Shown in pieces: positions 54,512-64,000 of a stretch of 64,000 nucleotides of DNA. The stretch's first letter is position 1. The number at the start of each line of letters is the position of its first letter. The notes under the pieces are model-generated. The model searched no databases. It was not told where the DNA came from and saw nothing but the letters and a program-made list of their open reading frames with translations. Source of the stretch: Thinopyrum elongatum (taxonomy: Eukaryota; Streptophyta; Magnoliopsida; Poales; Poaceae). The translations under genes were made by a program, and so were the position numbers. Where the stretch lies: NCBI GenBank assembly GCA_011799875.1, contig CM022298.1, forward strand, positions 261,757,757-261,821,756, in the 5' to 3' direction.

Positions 54512-55056
54512 TATAAGACATGGGATGCAGCTAACCTCGACGGCAAACAACAGCATCGCCCATTGTAGCCATGTTTAAGTACATGGAAAGCCAATGTTAA
54601 CTACAACAGGGTTAACATCCACCAAAAATAGCAAATGGTAATAAAACGGCAGCATCTGTAGTGATATCTTCATTGCGAAGAGTAGCACGGTAGCAAAGGG
54701 ACGGATTAAAAAATGGATACAACTATTAATTGCAACAAGCTTAACAACATCCTAAGTCATGTTTTGTAAGTTTGTAGCCATTGAAATACAACTGTTTAAA
54801 AATGGATACAATTGTTAATTGCAACAGGCTTAATAGCCATTGAAACCGGTACTGATAAAAATGCAATTGGCAGAGTTAAACATCACAAGGCAGGTGCTGC
54901 CAGAGAAGAGAATGGCCCAGTTGTCTATAAAAAGGTAGGGAAAATAGCTAAAACGTGTTAGGAATGTTTACTACAACATGCTTAATACATCGACCATACA
55001 AACCATAGCCATTAATTGCAACTGGTATTGGTAAGAATGAACTGATGAGTTCATAC

Positions 55057-55092
55057 TTGGTAAGTCCTGAGAGGTAGTTGCTGGGGCACTTC
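55057..55092 (-). pseudogene. CACTA-B gene, exon split by Copia-1 (3' part)
   Basis: With Copia-1 and one ACTTC removed, this piece joins 63611-63701 into a 127-base exon. Donor: gtatgaac after 55057. It contributes the end (CPSNYLSGLT). The reading frame is open over the junction, so the exon was intact when the Copia element inserted. Confidence 0.5.
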
Positions 55093-56826
55093 TGAAGGAA
55101 ATATGCCCTAGAGGCAATAATAAAGTTGTTATTTATATTTCCTTATATCATGATAAATGTTTATTATTCATGCTAGAATTGTATTAACCGGAAACTTGAT
55201 ACATGTGTGAATACATAGACAAACAGAGTATCCCTAGTATGCCTCTACTTGACTAGCTCATTAATCAAAGATGGTTAAGTTTCCTAACCATAGACATGTG
55301 TTGTCATTTGATTAATGGGATCACATCATTAGGAGAATGATGTGAGGGAAAAGACCCATCTGTTAGCTTAGCATAATGATCGTTAAGTTTTATTGCTACA
55401 GCTTTCTTCATGACTTATACATATTCATCTGACTATGAGATTATGCAACTCCCGAATACCGGAGGAACACCTTGTGTGCTATCAAACGTCACAACGTAAC
55501 TGGGTGATTATAAAGATGCTCTACAGGTGTCTCCGAAGGTGTTTGTTGGGTTGGCATAGATCGAGATTAGGATTTGTCACTCCGAGTATCGGAGAGGTAT
55601 CTCAGGGCTCTCTCGGTAATGCACATCATATGAAGCCTTGAAAGCAATGTGACTAATGAGTTAGTTACGGGATGATGCACTACGGAACGAGTAAAGAGAC
55701 TTGCCGGTAACGAGATTGAACTAGGTATGATGATACCGACGATCGAATCTCGAGCACGTAACATACCGATGACAAAGGGAATAACGTATGTTGTTATGCG
55801 GTTTGACCGATAAAGATCTTCGTAGAATATGTAGGAGCCAATATGAGCATCCAAGTTCCGCTATTGGTTATTGACCGGAGATGTGTCTCGGTCATGTCTA
55901 CATAGTTCTCGAACCCGTAGGGTCCGCACGCTTAACGTTCGATGACGATTTGTATTATGAGTTATGTGATTTGATGTACCGAAGATTGTTCGGAGTCCCG
56001 GATGAGATCACGGACGAGACGAGGAGTCTTGAAATGGTTAAGACATAAAGATTGATATATTGGACCATGTTATTCGGACACCGGAAGTGTTCCGGATAGT
56101 TTCGGGTAAAACCGGAGTGCCGGAGGGGTTACCGGAACCCCCCGGGGGAACTAATGGGCCTCTATGGGCCTTAGTGGAGAGAGAGGAGGGCAGCCATGGC
56201 AGGCCGCGCCCCCCCCCCCTTGCAGTCCGAATTGGACAAGGGAAAGGGGGTGGCGCCCCCCTTTCCTACTCCCTCTCCCTCTCCTTCCTTCCCCCTCTCT
56301 CCCTTGTGATGGAATCATACTAGGAATAGTAGTCCTAGTAGGACTTCCCCTCCTTGGGCGCACCCCCTAGGGTCGGCCGGCCTCCCCCTCCCTCCTTTAT
56401 ATACATGGGGAGGGGGGCACCCTAGAACACACAAGTTGATCTTTTAGCCGTGTGCGGTGCCCCCCTCCACAGTTACACACCTCGGTCATATCGTCGTAGT
56501 GCTTAGGCGAAGCCCTGCGCCGGTAACTTCATCATCACCGTCACCACGCCGTCGTGCTGATGGAACTCTCCCTCGGCCTTAACTGGATCAAGAGTTCGAG
56601 GGATGTTATCGAGCTGAACGTGTGCTGAACTCGAAGGCGCCGTACGTTCGGTGCTTGATCGGTTGGATCACGAAGACGTTCGACTACATCAACCGCGTTA
56701 AGCTAATGCTTCCGCTTTCGGTCTACGAGGGTACATGGACACACTCTCCCCCTCTCGTTCCTATGCATCTCCTAGATAGATCTTGCGTGAGCGCAGGATT
56801 TTTTTTAAATTGCACGTTCCCCAACA
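55093..56826 (+). repeat. Copia-1 5' LTR
   Basis: 1734 bp; TATA box (TTTATATAC) at 56396-56404 after a C-rich segment; ends CCCCAACA. Confidence 0.95.
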
Positions 56827-56827
56827 G

Positions 56828-56842
56828 TGGCATCAGAGCCAG
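56828..56842 (+). other. Copia-1 primer binding site
   Basis: TGGCATCAGAGCCAG, directly after the LTR; corresponds to the initiator-methionine tRNA 3' end (usual TGGTATCAGAGC) with one change. Confidence 0.9.
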
Positions 56843-58089
56843 GTCTATGCGTAGATGATATGCACGAGTAGAACACAAAGAGTTGTGGACGATAATAGTC
56901 ACACTACTTACCAACAACGTCTTACTTTGATTTGGCGGTATTGTTGGATGAAGCGGCCCGGACCGACATTACATGACTGCGTTCATGAGACTGGTTCTAC
57001 CGACGTGCTTTGCACACAGGTGGCTGGCGGGTGTCTGTTTCTCCAACTTTAGTTGAATCGACTTTGACTACGGCCGGTCCTTGTTGAAGGTTAAAATAGC
57101 ACACTTGACGAAAAATCGTTGTGGTTTTGATGCGTAGGTAAGAACGGTTCTTGCTAGAAGCCTGTAGCAGCCACGTAAAACCTGCAACAACAAAGTAGAG
57201 GACGTCTAACTTGTTTTTGCATAGCATGCTGTGATGTGATATGGTCAAGACATGATGTGATATACATTATTGTATGAGATGATCATGTTTTCTAAAAGTT
57301 ATCGACAACTGGCAGGAGCCTTATGGTTGTTGCTTTATTGTATGAAATGCAATCGCCATGTAATTGCTTTACTTTATCACTATGCGGTAGCGATAGTCGT
57401 AGAAGCAATAGTTGGCGAGACGACAACGACGCTACGATGGAGATCAAGGTATCAAGTCGGTGACGATGAGGATCATGACGGTGCTTTGGAGATGGAGATC
57501 AAAGGCACAAGATGATGATGGCCATATCATGTCACATATTTTTATTGCATGTGATGTTTATCTTTTATGCATCTTATTTTGCTTAGTACGGCGGTAGCAT
57601 TATAAGATGATCCCTCACTAAATTTCAAGATATAAGTGCTCTCCCTGAGTATGCACCGTTGCGAAAGTTCTTCGTGCTGAGACACCACGTGATGATCGGG
57701 TGTGATAGGCTCTACGTTCAAATACAACGGGTGCAAGACAGTTTTGCACATGCGGAATACTCGGATTAAACTTGATGAGCCTAGCATATGCAGATATGGC
57801 CTCGGAACACTAAGACCGAAAGGTCGAACGTGAATCATATAGTAGATATGATCAACATAGAGATGTTCACCATTGAAAACTACTCCATCTCACGTGATGA
57901 TCGGACATGGTTTAGTTGATATGGATCACGTGATCATTTAGATGACTAGAGGGATGTCTATCTAAGTGGGAGTTCTTAAGTAATATGATTAATTGAACTT
58001 TAATTTATCATGAACTTAGTCCTGGTAGTATTTGCAAATTATGTTGTAGTTCAATAGCTCGTGTATAGCTCCCCTGTTTTATTTTTAAT
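56843..58089 (+). other. Copia-1 untranslated leader
   Basis: About 1.25 kb without a supported frame. Long leaders before gag are normal for BARE-type elements. Confidence 0.7.
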
Positions 58090-59095
58090 ATGTTCCTAGA
58101 GAAAACTAAGTTGAAAGATGATAGTAGCAATGATGCGGACTGGTTCCGTGATCTGAGGATTATCCTCATTGCTGCACAGAAGAATAATGTCCTTGATGCA
58201 CCGCTAGGTGACAGACCTATTGCAGGAGCAGATGCAAACATTATGAACGTTTAGCAAGCTCGATATGATGACTACTTGATAGTTTAGTGCGCCATGATTT
58301 ACGGCTTAGAACCGGGACTTCAAAAACGTTTTGAACGCCACGGAGCATATGAGATGTTCCAAGAGCTGAAATCGGTATTTCAGACTCATGCCCATGTCGA
58401 GAGGTATGAGACCTCTGACAAGTACTTTGCCTACAAGATGGAGGAGAATAGCTCAACCAGTGAGCATATGCTCAGAATGTCTGGGTACTACAATCGCTTG
58501 AATCAAGTGGGAGTTAATCTTCCAGATAAAATAGTGATTAACAGAGTTCTCTAGTCACTATCACCAAGTTACTAGAACTTCGTTATGAACTATAATATGC
58601 AAGGGATGAAGAAAATGATTCCCAAGCTCTTCGGTGAAGGTAGAAATCAAGAAATAGCATCAAATGTTGATGGTTGACAAGACCATTAGTTTCAAGAAAA
58701 AGGGCGAGGGAAAGAAAGGGAACTTCAAGAAGAATGGCAAACAAGTTGTCACTCCCGTGAAGAAGCCCAAAGATGGACCTAAGCCTGAAACTGAGTGCTT
58801 TCACTGCAAAGGAAATGTTCACTGGAAGCGGAATTGCCCCAAATACTTGGCGGATAAGAAGGATGGGAAAGTGAACAAAGGTATATTTGATATACATGTT
58901 ATTGATGTGTATTTTACTAGTGTTCATAGTAGCCCCTGGGTATTTGATACCGGTTCAGTTGCTAACATTAGTAACTCAAAACAGGAGTTGCAAAATGAAC
59001 AGAGACTAGTTAAGGGCGAGGTGATGATGTGTGTTGGAAGTAATTCCAAGGTTGATAAGATCACCATCGCACACTCCCTCTACCTTCGGGATTAG
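58090..59095 (+). pseudogene. Copia-1 gag and protease
   Basis: ATG at 58090 (MFLEKTKLKDDSSNDADWFR). Gag core with YGLEPGLQKRFERHGAYEMF and YKMEENSSTSEHMLRMSGYY. Stops near 58252, 58285 and 58552. After a frame change: zinc knuckle CFHCKGNVHWKRNC (58797-58840, CX2CX4HX4C) and the protease active site WVFDTGSVANISN (58936-58974). Gag forms the particle; the protease cleaves the polyprotein. Broken. Confidence 0.9.
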
Positions 59096-60336
59096 TGTTG
59101 GACTAAATAAATGTTATTTGGTGTTTGCGTTGAGCATGAATATGATTGGATCATGTTTATTGCGATACGGTTATTCATTTAAGTCAGAGAATAATTGTTG
59201 TTCTGTTTACATGAATAAAACCTTCTATGGTCATACACTCAATATAAATGGTTTATTGAATCTCGATCGTAGTGATACACATATTCATAATATTGATGCC
59301 AAAAGATGCAAAGTTGATAATGATAATGCAATATATTTGTGGCACTGCCGTTTAGGTCATATTGGTGTAAAGCACATGAAGAAACTCCATTCGGATGGAC
59401 TTTTGGAATCACTTGATTATGAATCATTTGATGCTTGCGAACCATGCCTCATGGGCAAGATGACTAAGACTCCATTCTCCAGAACAGTGGAGCGAGCTAA
59501 TGACTTATTGGAAATAATACATACCGATGTATGCGGTCCGATGAGTGTTGAGTCTCACGGCGGGTATCGTTATTTTCTGACCTTCACAGATGATTTGAGC
59601 AGATATGGGTATATCTACTTAATGAAACATAAAGTCTGAAACATTTGGAAAGTTCAAAGAATTTCAGAGTGAAGTGGAAAATCATCATAACAAGAAAATA
59701 AAGTTTCTACGATTTGATCGCAGAGGCGAATTGAGTTACGAGTTTGGTCTTCATTTAAAACAATGTGGAATAGTTTCACAACTCATGCCATCTGGAACAC
59801 CACAGCGTAATGGTGTGTCCGAACGTCGTAACCATACTTTATTAGATATGGTGCGATCTATGATGTCTCTTATCGATTTACCACTATCGTTTTGGGGTTA
59901 TGCATTAGAGACAGCTGCATTCACGTTAAATAGGGCACCATCTAAATCCGTTGAGATGACACCGTATGAATTGTGGTTTGGCAAGAAACCTAAGCTGTCG
60001 TTTCTTAAAGTTTGGGGTTGCGATGCTTATGTAAAAAAGCTTCAACCTGATAAGCTCGAACCCAAATCGGAGAAGTGCGTCTTCATAGGATACCCAAAAG
60101 AAACTGTTGGGTACACCTTCTATCACAGATCCGAAGGCAAAATCTTTGTTGCTAATGGATCCTTTCTAGAGAAGGAGTTTCTCTCGAAAGAAGTGAGTGG
60201 GAGGAAAGTAGAACTTGATGAGGTAATTGTACCTTCTCTTGAATTGGAAAGTAGTTCATCACAGAAATCAGTTCCAGTGATGCCTACGCCAATTAGTGAG
60301 GAAGCTAATGATGATGATCATGAAACTTCAGATTAA
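59096..60336 (+). pseudogene. Copia-1 integrase
   Basis: HHCC finger: LWHCRLGHIGVKHMKKLHSD and DACEPCLMGKM. Core: IIHTDVCGPMSVESHGGYRY (first Asp), LRFDRRGELSYEFGLHLKQ (second Asp), GVSERRNHTLLDMVRSMMSL (Glu). GKKPKLSFLKVWGCDAYV follows. A stop and frame change at about 59637-59674 splits it. The three catalytic residues are present. Confidence 0.9.
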
Positions 60337-60399
60337 GTTACTACCGAACCTCGTAGGTCAACCAGAGTATGTTCCACACCAGAGTGGTACGGTAATCCT

Positions 60400-61118
60400 A
60401 TTCTGGAAGTCATGTTACTAGACCATGACGAACCTATGAACTATGAGGAAGCGATGATGAGCCCAGATTCTGCGAAATGGCTTGAGGCCATGAAATCTGA
60501 GATGGGATCCATATATAAGAACAAAGTATGGACTTTGGTGGACTTGCTCAATGATCAGCAAGCCATTAAAATAAATGGATATTCAAGAGGAAGACGGAAA
60601 CTGATGGTAGTGTTACTATCTACAAATCTCGAGTTGTTGCAAAAGGTTTTCGACAAGTTCAAGGTGTTGACTGCGATGAGATTTTCTCACTCGTATCGAT
60701 GCTTAAGTCTGTCCGAATCATGTTAGCAATTGCCGCATTTTATGAAATCTGGCAAATGGATGTCAAAACTGCATTCCTTAATGGATTTATTAAAGAAGAG
60801 TTGTATATGATGCAACCAGAAGGTTTTGTCGATCCTAAAGGTGCTAACAAAGTGTGCAAGCTCCAGCGATCCATCTATGGACTGGTGCAAGCATCTCGGA
60901 GTTGGAATATACGCTTTGATGAGTTAATCAAAGCATATAGTTTTATACAGACTTGCGGTGAAGCCTGTATTTACAAGAAAGTGAGTGGGAGCTCTGTAGC
61001 ATTTCTGATATTATATGTGGATGACATATTGCAGATTGGAAATGATATAGAATTTCTGGATAGCATAAAAGAAAGACCTCGACGAAGCTACTTAAGTATT
61101 GAGCATAAAGATCTATAG
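60400..61118 (+). pseudogene. Copia-1 reverse transcriptase
   Basis: First part: AMKSEMGSIYKNKVWTLVDL (60490-60545), then a frame change. Second part: WQMDVKTAFLNGFIKEELYM, GFVDPKGANKVCKLQRSIYG, LVQASRSWNIRFDELIK, and the catalytic motif LYVDDILQIGND (61011-61046). The DD pair is intact. Confidence 0.9.
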
Positions 61119-61680
61119 GGATAGATCGAGACGCTTAATAGGACTTCCACAAAGCACATACCTTGACAAGATTTTGAAGAAGTTCAAAATGGATCAGTCA
61201 AAGAAAGGGTTCTTGCCTGTGTTGCAAGGTGTGAAGTTGAGTAAGACTCAAAGCCCGACCACGGCAGAAGATAGAGAGAGAATGAAAGTCATTCCCTATG
61301 CCTTAGTCATAGGTTCTATAAAGTATGCCATGCTATGTACCAAACCTATTGTGTACCTTGCCATAAGTCTGGCAGGGAGGTACCAATAGTGATCCAGGAG
61401 TAGATCACTAGACATCGGTCAAAATTATCCTTAGAGGACTAAGGAAATGTTTCTCGGTAATGGAGGTGATAAAGAGTTCGTCGTAAAGGGTTAAGTCGAT
61501 GCAAGCTTTGACACTAATCCAGATGACTCTAAGTCTCAATCTGGATACATATTGAATATGGGAGCAAATTGGCTAGAGTAGCTCCATGCAGAGCATTGTA
61601 GACATATAAATTTGCAAATATACATACGGATCTGAATGTGACAGACCCGTTGACTAAACTTCTCTCACAAGCAAAACATG
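61119..61680 (+). pseudogene. Copia-1 RT end and RNase H, degenerate
   Basis: DRSRRLIGLPQSTYLDKILK and KFKMDQSKKGFLPVLQGVKL, then IGSIKYAMLCTKPIVYLAIS. RNase H remnants (SWRSSKQ- and DLADPLTK-like stretches) lie in mixed frames up to about 61680. Confidence 0.75.
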
Positions 61681-61700
61681 ATCATACCTTAGTACTCTTT

Positions 61701-61843
61701 GGGTGTTAATCACATGGCGATGTGAACTAGATTACTCACACTAGTAAACACTTTTGGGTGTTGATCACATGGCGATGTGAACTATGGGTGTTAATCACAT
61801 GGTGATGAGAACTATGCGTGTTAATCACATGGTGATGTGAACT
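61701..61843 (+). repeat. Four copies of a 28-bp unit before the Copia-1 PPT
   Basis: GGGTGTTAATCACATGGCGATGTGAACT at 61701-61728, with variants at 61755-61782, 61785-61812 and 61816-61843. PPT (AGTGGGAGAC, 61864-61873) follows. Confidence 0.88.
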
Positions 61844-61873
61844 AGATTATTGACTCTAGTGCAAGTGGGAGAC

Positions 61874-63605
61874 TGAAGGAAATATGCCCTAGAGGCAATA
61901 ATAAAGTTGTTATTTATATTTCCTTATATCATGATAAATGTTTATTATTCATGCTAGAATTGTTTTAACCGGAAACTTGATACATGTGTGAATACATAGA
62001 CAAACAGAGTATCCCTAGTATGCCTCGACTTGACTAGCTCATTAATCAAAGATGGTTAAGTTTCCTAACCATAGACATGTGTTGTCATTTGATTAACGGG
62101 ATCACATCATTAGGAGAATGATGTGATGGACGAGACCCATCCGTTAGCTTAGCATAATGATCGTTAAGTTTTATTGCTACAGCTTTCTTCATGACTTATA
62201 CATATTCCTCTGACTATGAGATTATGCAACTCCCGAATACCGGAGGAACACCTTGTGTGCTATCAAACATCACAACATAACTGGGTGATTATAAAGATGC
62301 TCTACAGGTGTCTCCGAAGGTGTTTGTTGGGTTGGCATAGATCGAGATTAGGATTTGTCACTCCGAGTATCGGAGAGGTATCTCAGGGCCCTCTCGGTAA
62401 TGCACATCATATGAAGCCTTGCAAGCAATGTGACTAATGAGTTAGTTACGGGATGATGCACTAGGGAACAAGTAAAGAGACTTGCCGGTAACAAGATTGA
62501 ACTAGGTATGATGATACCGACGATCGAATCTCGGACAAGTAACATACCGATGACAAAGGGAATAATGTATGTTGTTATGCGGTTTGACCGATAAAGATCT
62601 TCGTAGAATATGTAGGAGCCAATATGAGCATCCAGGTTCTGCTATTGGTTATTGACCGGAGATGTGTCTCGGTCATGTCTACATAGTTCTCGAACCCGCA
62701 GGGTCCGCACGCTTAACGTTCGATGACGATTTGTATTATGAGTTATGTGATTTGATGTACCGAATATTGTTCGGAGTCCCGGATGAGATCACGGACGGGA
62801 CGAGGAGTCTCGAAATGGTTGATACATAAAGTTTGATATATTGGACCATGTTATTCGGACACCGGAAGTGTTCCAGATAGTTTCGGGTAAAACCGGAGTG
62901 CCGGAGGGGTTACCGGAACCCCCCGGGGGAACTAATGGGCCTCTATGGGCCTTAGTGGAGAGAGAGGAGGGCAGCCAGGGCAGCCCCCCCCCCCCCTTGC
63001 AGCCCGAATTGGACAAGGGAAAGGGGGCGGCACCCCCCTTTCCTACTCCCTCTCCCTCTCCTTCCTTCCCCCTCTCTCCCTTGTGATGGAATCCTATTCG
63101 GACTAGTAGTCCTAGTAGGACTTCCCCTCCTTGGGTGCACCCCCTAGGGCCGGCCGGCCTCCCCCTCCCTCCTTTATATACGTGGGGAGGGGGGCACCCT
63201 AGAACACACAAGTTGATCTTTTAGCCGTGTGCGGTGCCCCCCTCCACAGTTACACACCTCGGTCATATCGTCGTAGTGCTTAGGCGAAGCCCTGCGCCGG
63301 TAACTTCATCATCACCGTCACCACGCCGTCATGCTGACGGAACTCTCCCTCGGCCTTAACTGGATCAAGAGTTCGAGGGACGTTACCGAGCTGAACGTGT
63401 GCTGAACTCGGAGGCGCCGTATGTTCGGTGCTTGATCGGTTGGATGGCGAAGACGTTCGACTACATCAACCGCGTTAAGCTAACGCTTCCGCTTTCGGTC
63501 TATGAGGCTACGTGGACACACTCTCCCCCTCTCGTTGCTATGCATCTCCTAGATAGATCTTGCGTGAGCATAGGATTTTTTTTTGAAATTGCATGTTCCC
63601 CAACA
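61874..63605 (+). repeat. Copia-1 3' LTR
   Basis: 1732 bp; TATA box (CTTTATATAC) at about 63172-63181; ends CCCCAACA; followed by ACTTC. Confidence 0.95.
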
Positions 63606-63610
63606 ACTTC

Positions 63611-63701
63611 ATCTTGGCCAGAGCCCGCCCAAAGTTAGCGGCGGCGGAGGCGAGCTCTTCCTCCAGGTCGAAGCATGGATCAGTGCCGCCGACATGTGTA
63701 C
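63611..63701 (-). pseudogene. CACTA-B gene, exon split by Copia-1 (5' part)
   Basis: Acceptor gcttgtag before 63701 (minus strand). The start THVGGTDPCFDLE is a duplicate of the start of the exon at 54280 (TYMRGTDPRFDPF), then continues with an Ala-rich helix-like segment (EEELASAAANFGRALAKMK). Together with 55057-55092 it forms a 127-base exon. Confidence 0.5.
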
Positions 63702-64000
63702 CTACAAGCAGCATGTAAATGTTAGAAGCCAAACTGCAATTGCACAAATGATGTAAAATACTGTAACACATGGGATGCAGCTAATCTCGATGGCAAACAA
63801 CAACATCGCCTGTTATGGCCCTGCGTAAGTACATGGAAAGGCATGTTAAGTACAACAGGGTTAGCATCCACCAAAAATAGCAAATGGGCAGCGTCTCTAG
63901 TATATCTTCATTGCGGAGAGTAGCACGGTAGCAAAGGGACAAATTAAAAAATGGATATAACTATTAATTGCAACAGGCTTAACAGCATCCTAAGTCATGT
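63675..64000 (-). repeat. Second copy of the CACTA-B exon start and upstream intron
   Basis: Similar to 54247-54800 in the same orientation, but without the MITE of 54343-54511. Shared blocks include GTACCTACAAGCA, TGTAAATGTTAGAAGC, GCACAAATGATGTAAAATAC, ACATGGGATGCAGCTAA and ATCCACCAAAAATAGCAAATG. A tandem segmental duplication inside CACTA-B. Confidence 0.8.

Larger units (their letters stand above)
55093..63605 (+). mobile_element. Copia-1: complete Angela/BARE/WIS-type Copia retrotransposon
   Basis: LTRs 55093-56826 and 61874-63605 (TG...CA), PBS from 56828, PPT before 61874, perfect target duplication ACTTC (55088-55092 and 63606-63610). Order of domains: gag, protease, integrase, RT, RNase H, the order of Copia. 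The LTR start GGAAATATGCCCTAGAGG is that of the Angela/BARE/WIS group. Ten differences were counted in the first ~420 aligned LTR bases. Coding is interrupted by several stops and frame changes. Confidence 0.97.
52984..64000 (-). mobile_element. CACTA-B: CACTA transposon, left end, continues beyond window
   Basis: Starts CACTAGTACCGTAAGGTG at 52984, with cgg (52981-52983) as candidate target duplication. Subterminal repeats (53270-53560) include CGCACACG and GTGTGCG motifs in both orientations. The gene (53744-54280 and upstream exons) reads toward this end on the minus strand, exactly as in CACTA-A. A Stowaway MITE and a complete Copia element are nested in it. Confidence 0.88.

Noticed and set aside
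61701..61843. Attachment site or operator array
   Set aside because: Irregular spacing and location before a Copia PPT; explained as local tandem amplification.
52984..63701. Region 63606-64000 as simple continuation of 55092 without duplication
   Set aside because: It is continuous with 55092 (target duplication), but also repeats 54247-54800; both are true, so a tandem duplication in CACTA-B is needed.
1..64000. Host protein-coding, tRNA or rRNA genes
   Set aside because: No tRNA cloverleaf or rRNA similarity could be recognised, and every longer frame with identifiable domains belongs to a transposon. A short captured exon (2690-2950) remains open.

Overview
The window looks like intergenic DNA from a large grass genome of the wheat/barley type (Triticeae). 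I found no host gene that I would call intact. Almost every base can be assigned to transposable elements inserted into one another. The evidence is an Angela/BARE/WIS-type Copia element with its typical LTR, Athila-type and Tat-type Gypsy elements, CACTA termini with grass-type subterminal repeats, and a Stowaway MITE. Family names are from recognition only; I ran no database search.

Layout from left to right. (1) 1-2327 is the right end of a CACTA transposon (CACTA-A) with a decayed two-exon gene. (2) 2328-7837 holds an unrecognised exon-like stretch, three diverged copies of a GC-rich unit, a 'CTGTTCATC' minisatellite and a second CACTA-like terminus at 7837 (CACTA-C). (3) 7838-17698 is an Athila-type Gypsy on the minus strand (Athila-1), decayed but with gag, protease, RT and integrase recognisable. 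(4) 17699-19261 is an RNase H-integrase fragment of a Tat-type Gypsy on the plus strand. (5) 19262-21879 is the 5' part of another Tat element (Tat-1: LTR, PBS, gag). (6) From 21880 a non-autonomous Gypsy (NA-1, plus strand) begins. It is split by a complete 17.7 kb Tat element (Tat-2, 24091-41821, TSD CCGGT), which is itself split by a complete 7.3 kb Tat element (Tat-3, 26080-33396, TSD GTGCC). (7) NA-1 resumes at 41827 and is cut at 42992 by NA-2 (minus). NA-2 is cut at 47621 by NA-3 (minus). NA-3 is cut in its 5' LTR at 52983 by a second CACTA element (CACTA-B). (8) CACTA-B runs from 52984 past the end of the window and carries a complete Copia element (55093-63605, TSD ACTTC) inside one of its exons.

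The most interesting signal is that proteins that look like B3 DNA-binding domains occur in two unrelated transposon classes here. One is the CACTA gene, present as two diverged copies (1133-1578 and 53744-54280). The other is an antisense gene with its own TATA box in the 3' internal region of Tat-3 (27233-28149), with a more decayed counterpart in Tat-2 (25413-26079 plus 33397-33651). Tat-3 has lost RT, RNase H and integrase but keeps gag-protease and this antisense gene. An antisense accessory gene with its own promoter is known from the maize Tat element Grande; I infer that the Tat-3 gene is of this kind.

Relative age can be read from nesting and LTR divergence. Copia-1 is the youngest (10 differences in about 420 aligned LTR bases, counted by eye). 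Tat-3 is older (about 4 % in the first 400 bases) and Tat-2 older still. Athila-1 and the fragments at 17.7-21.9 kb are the most damaged.
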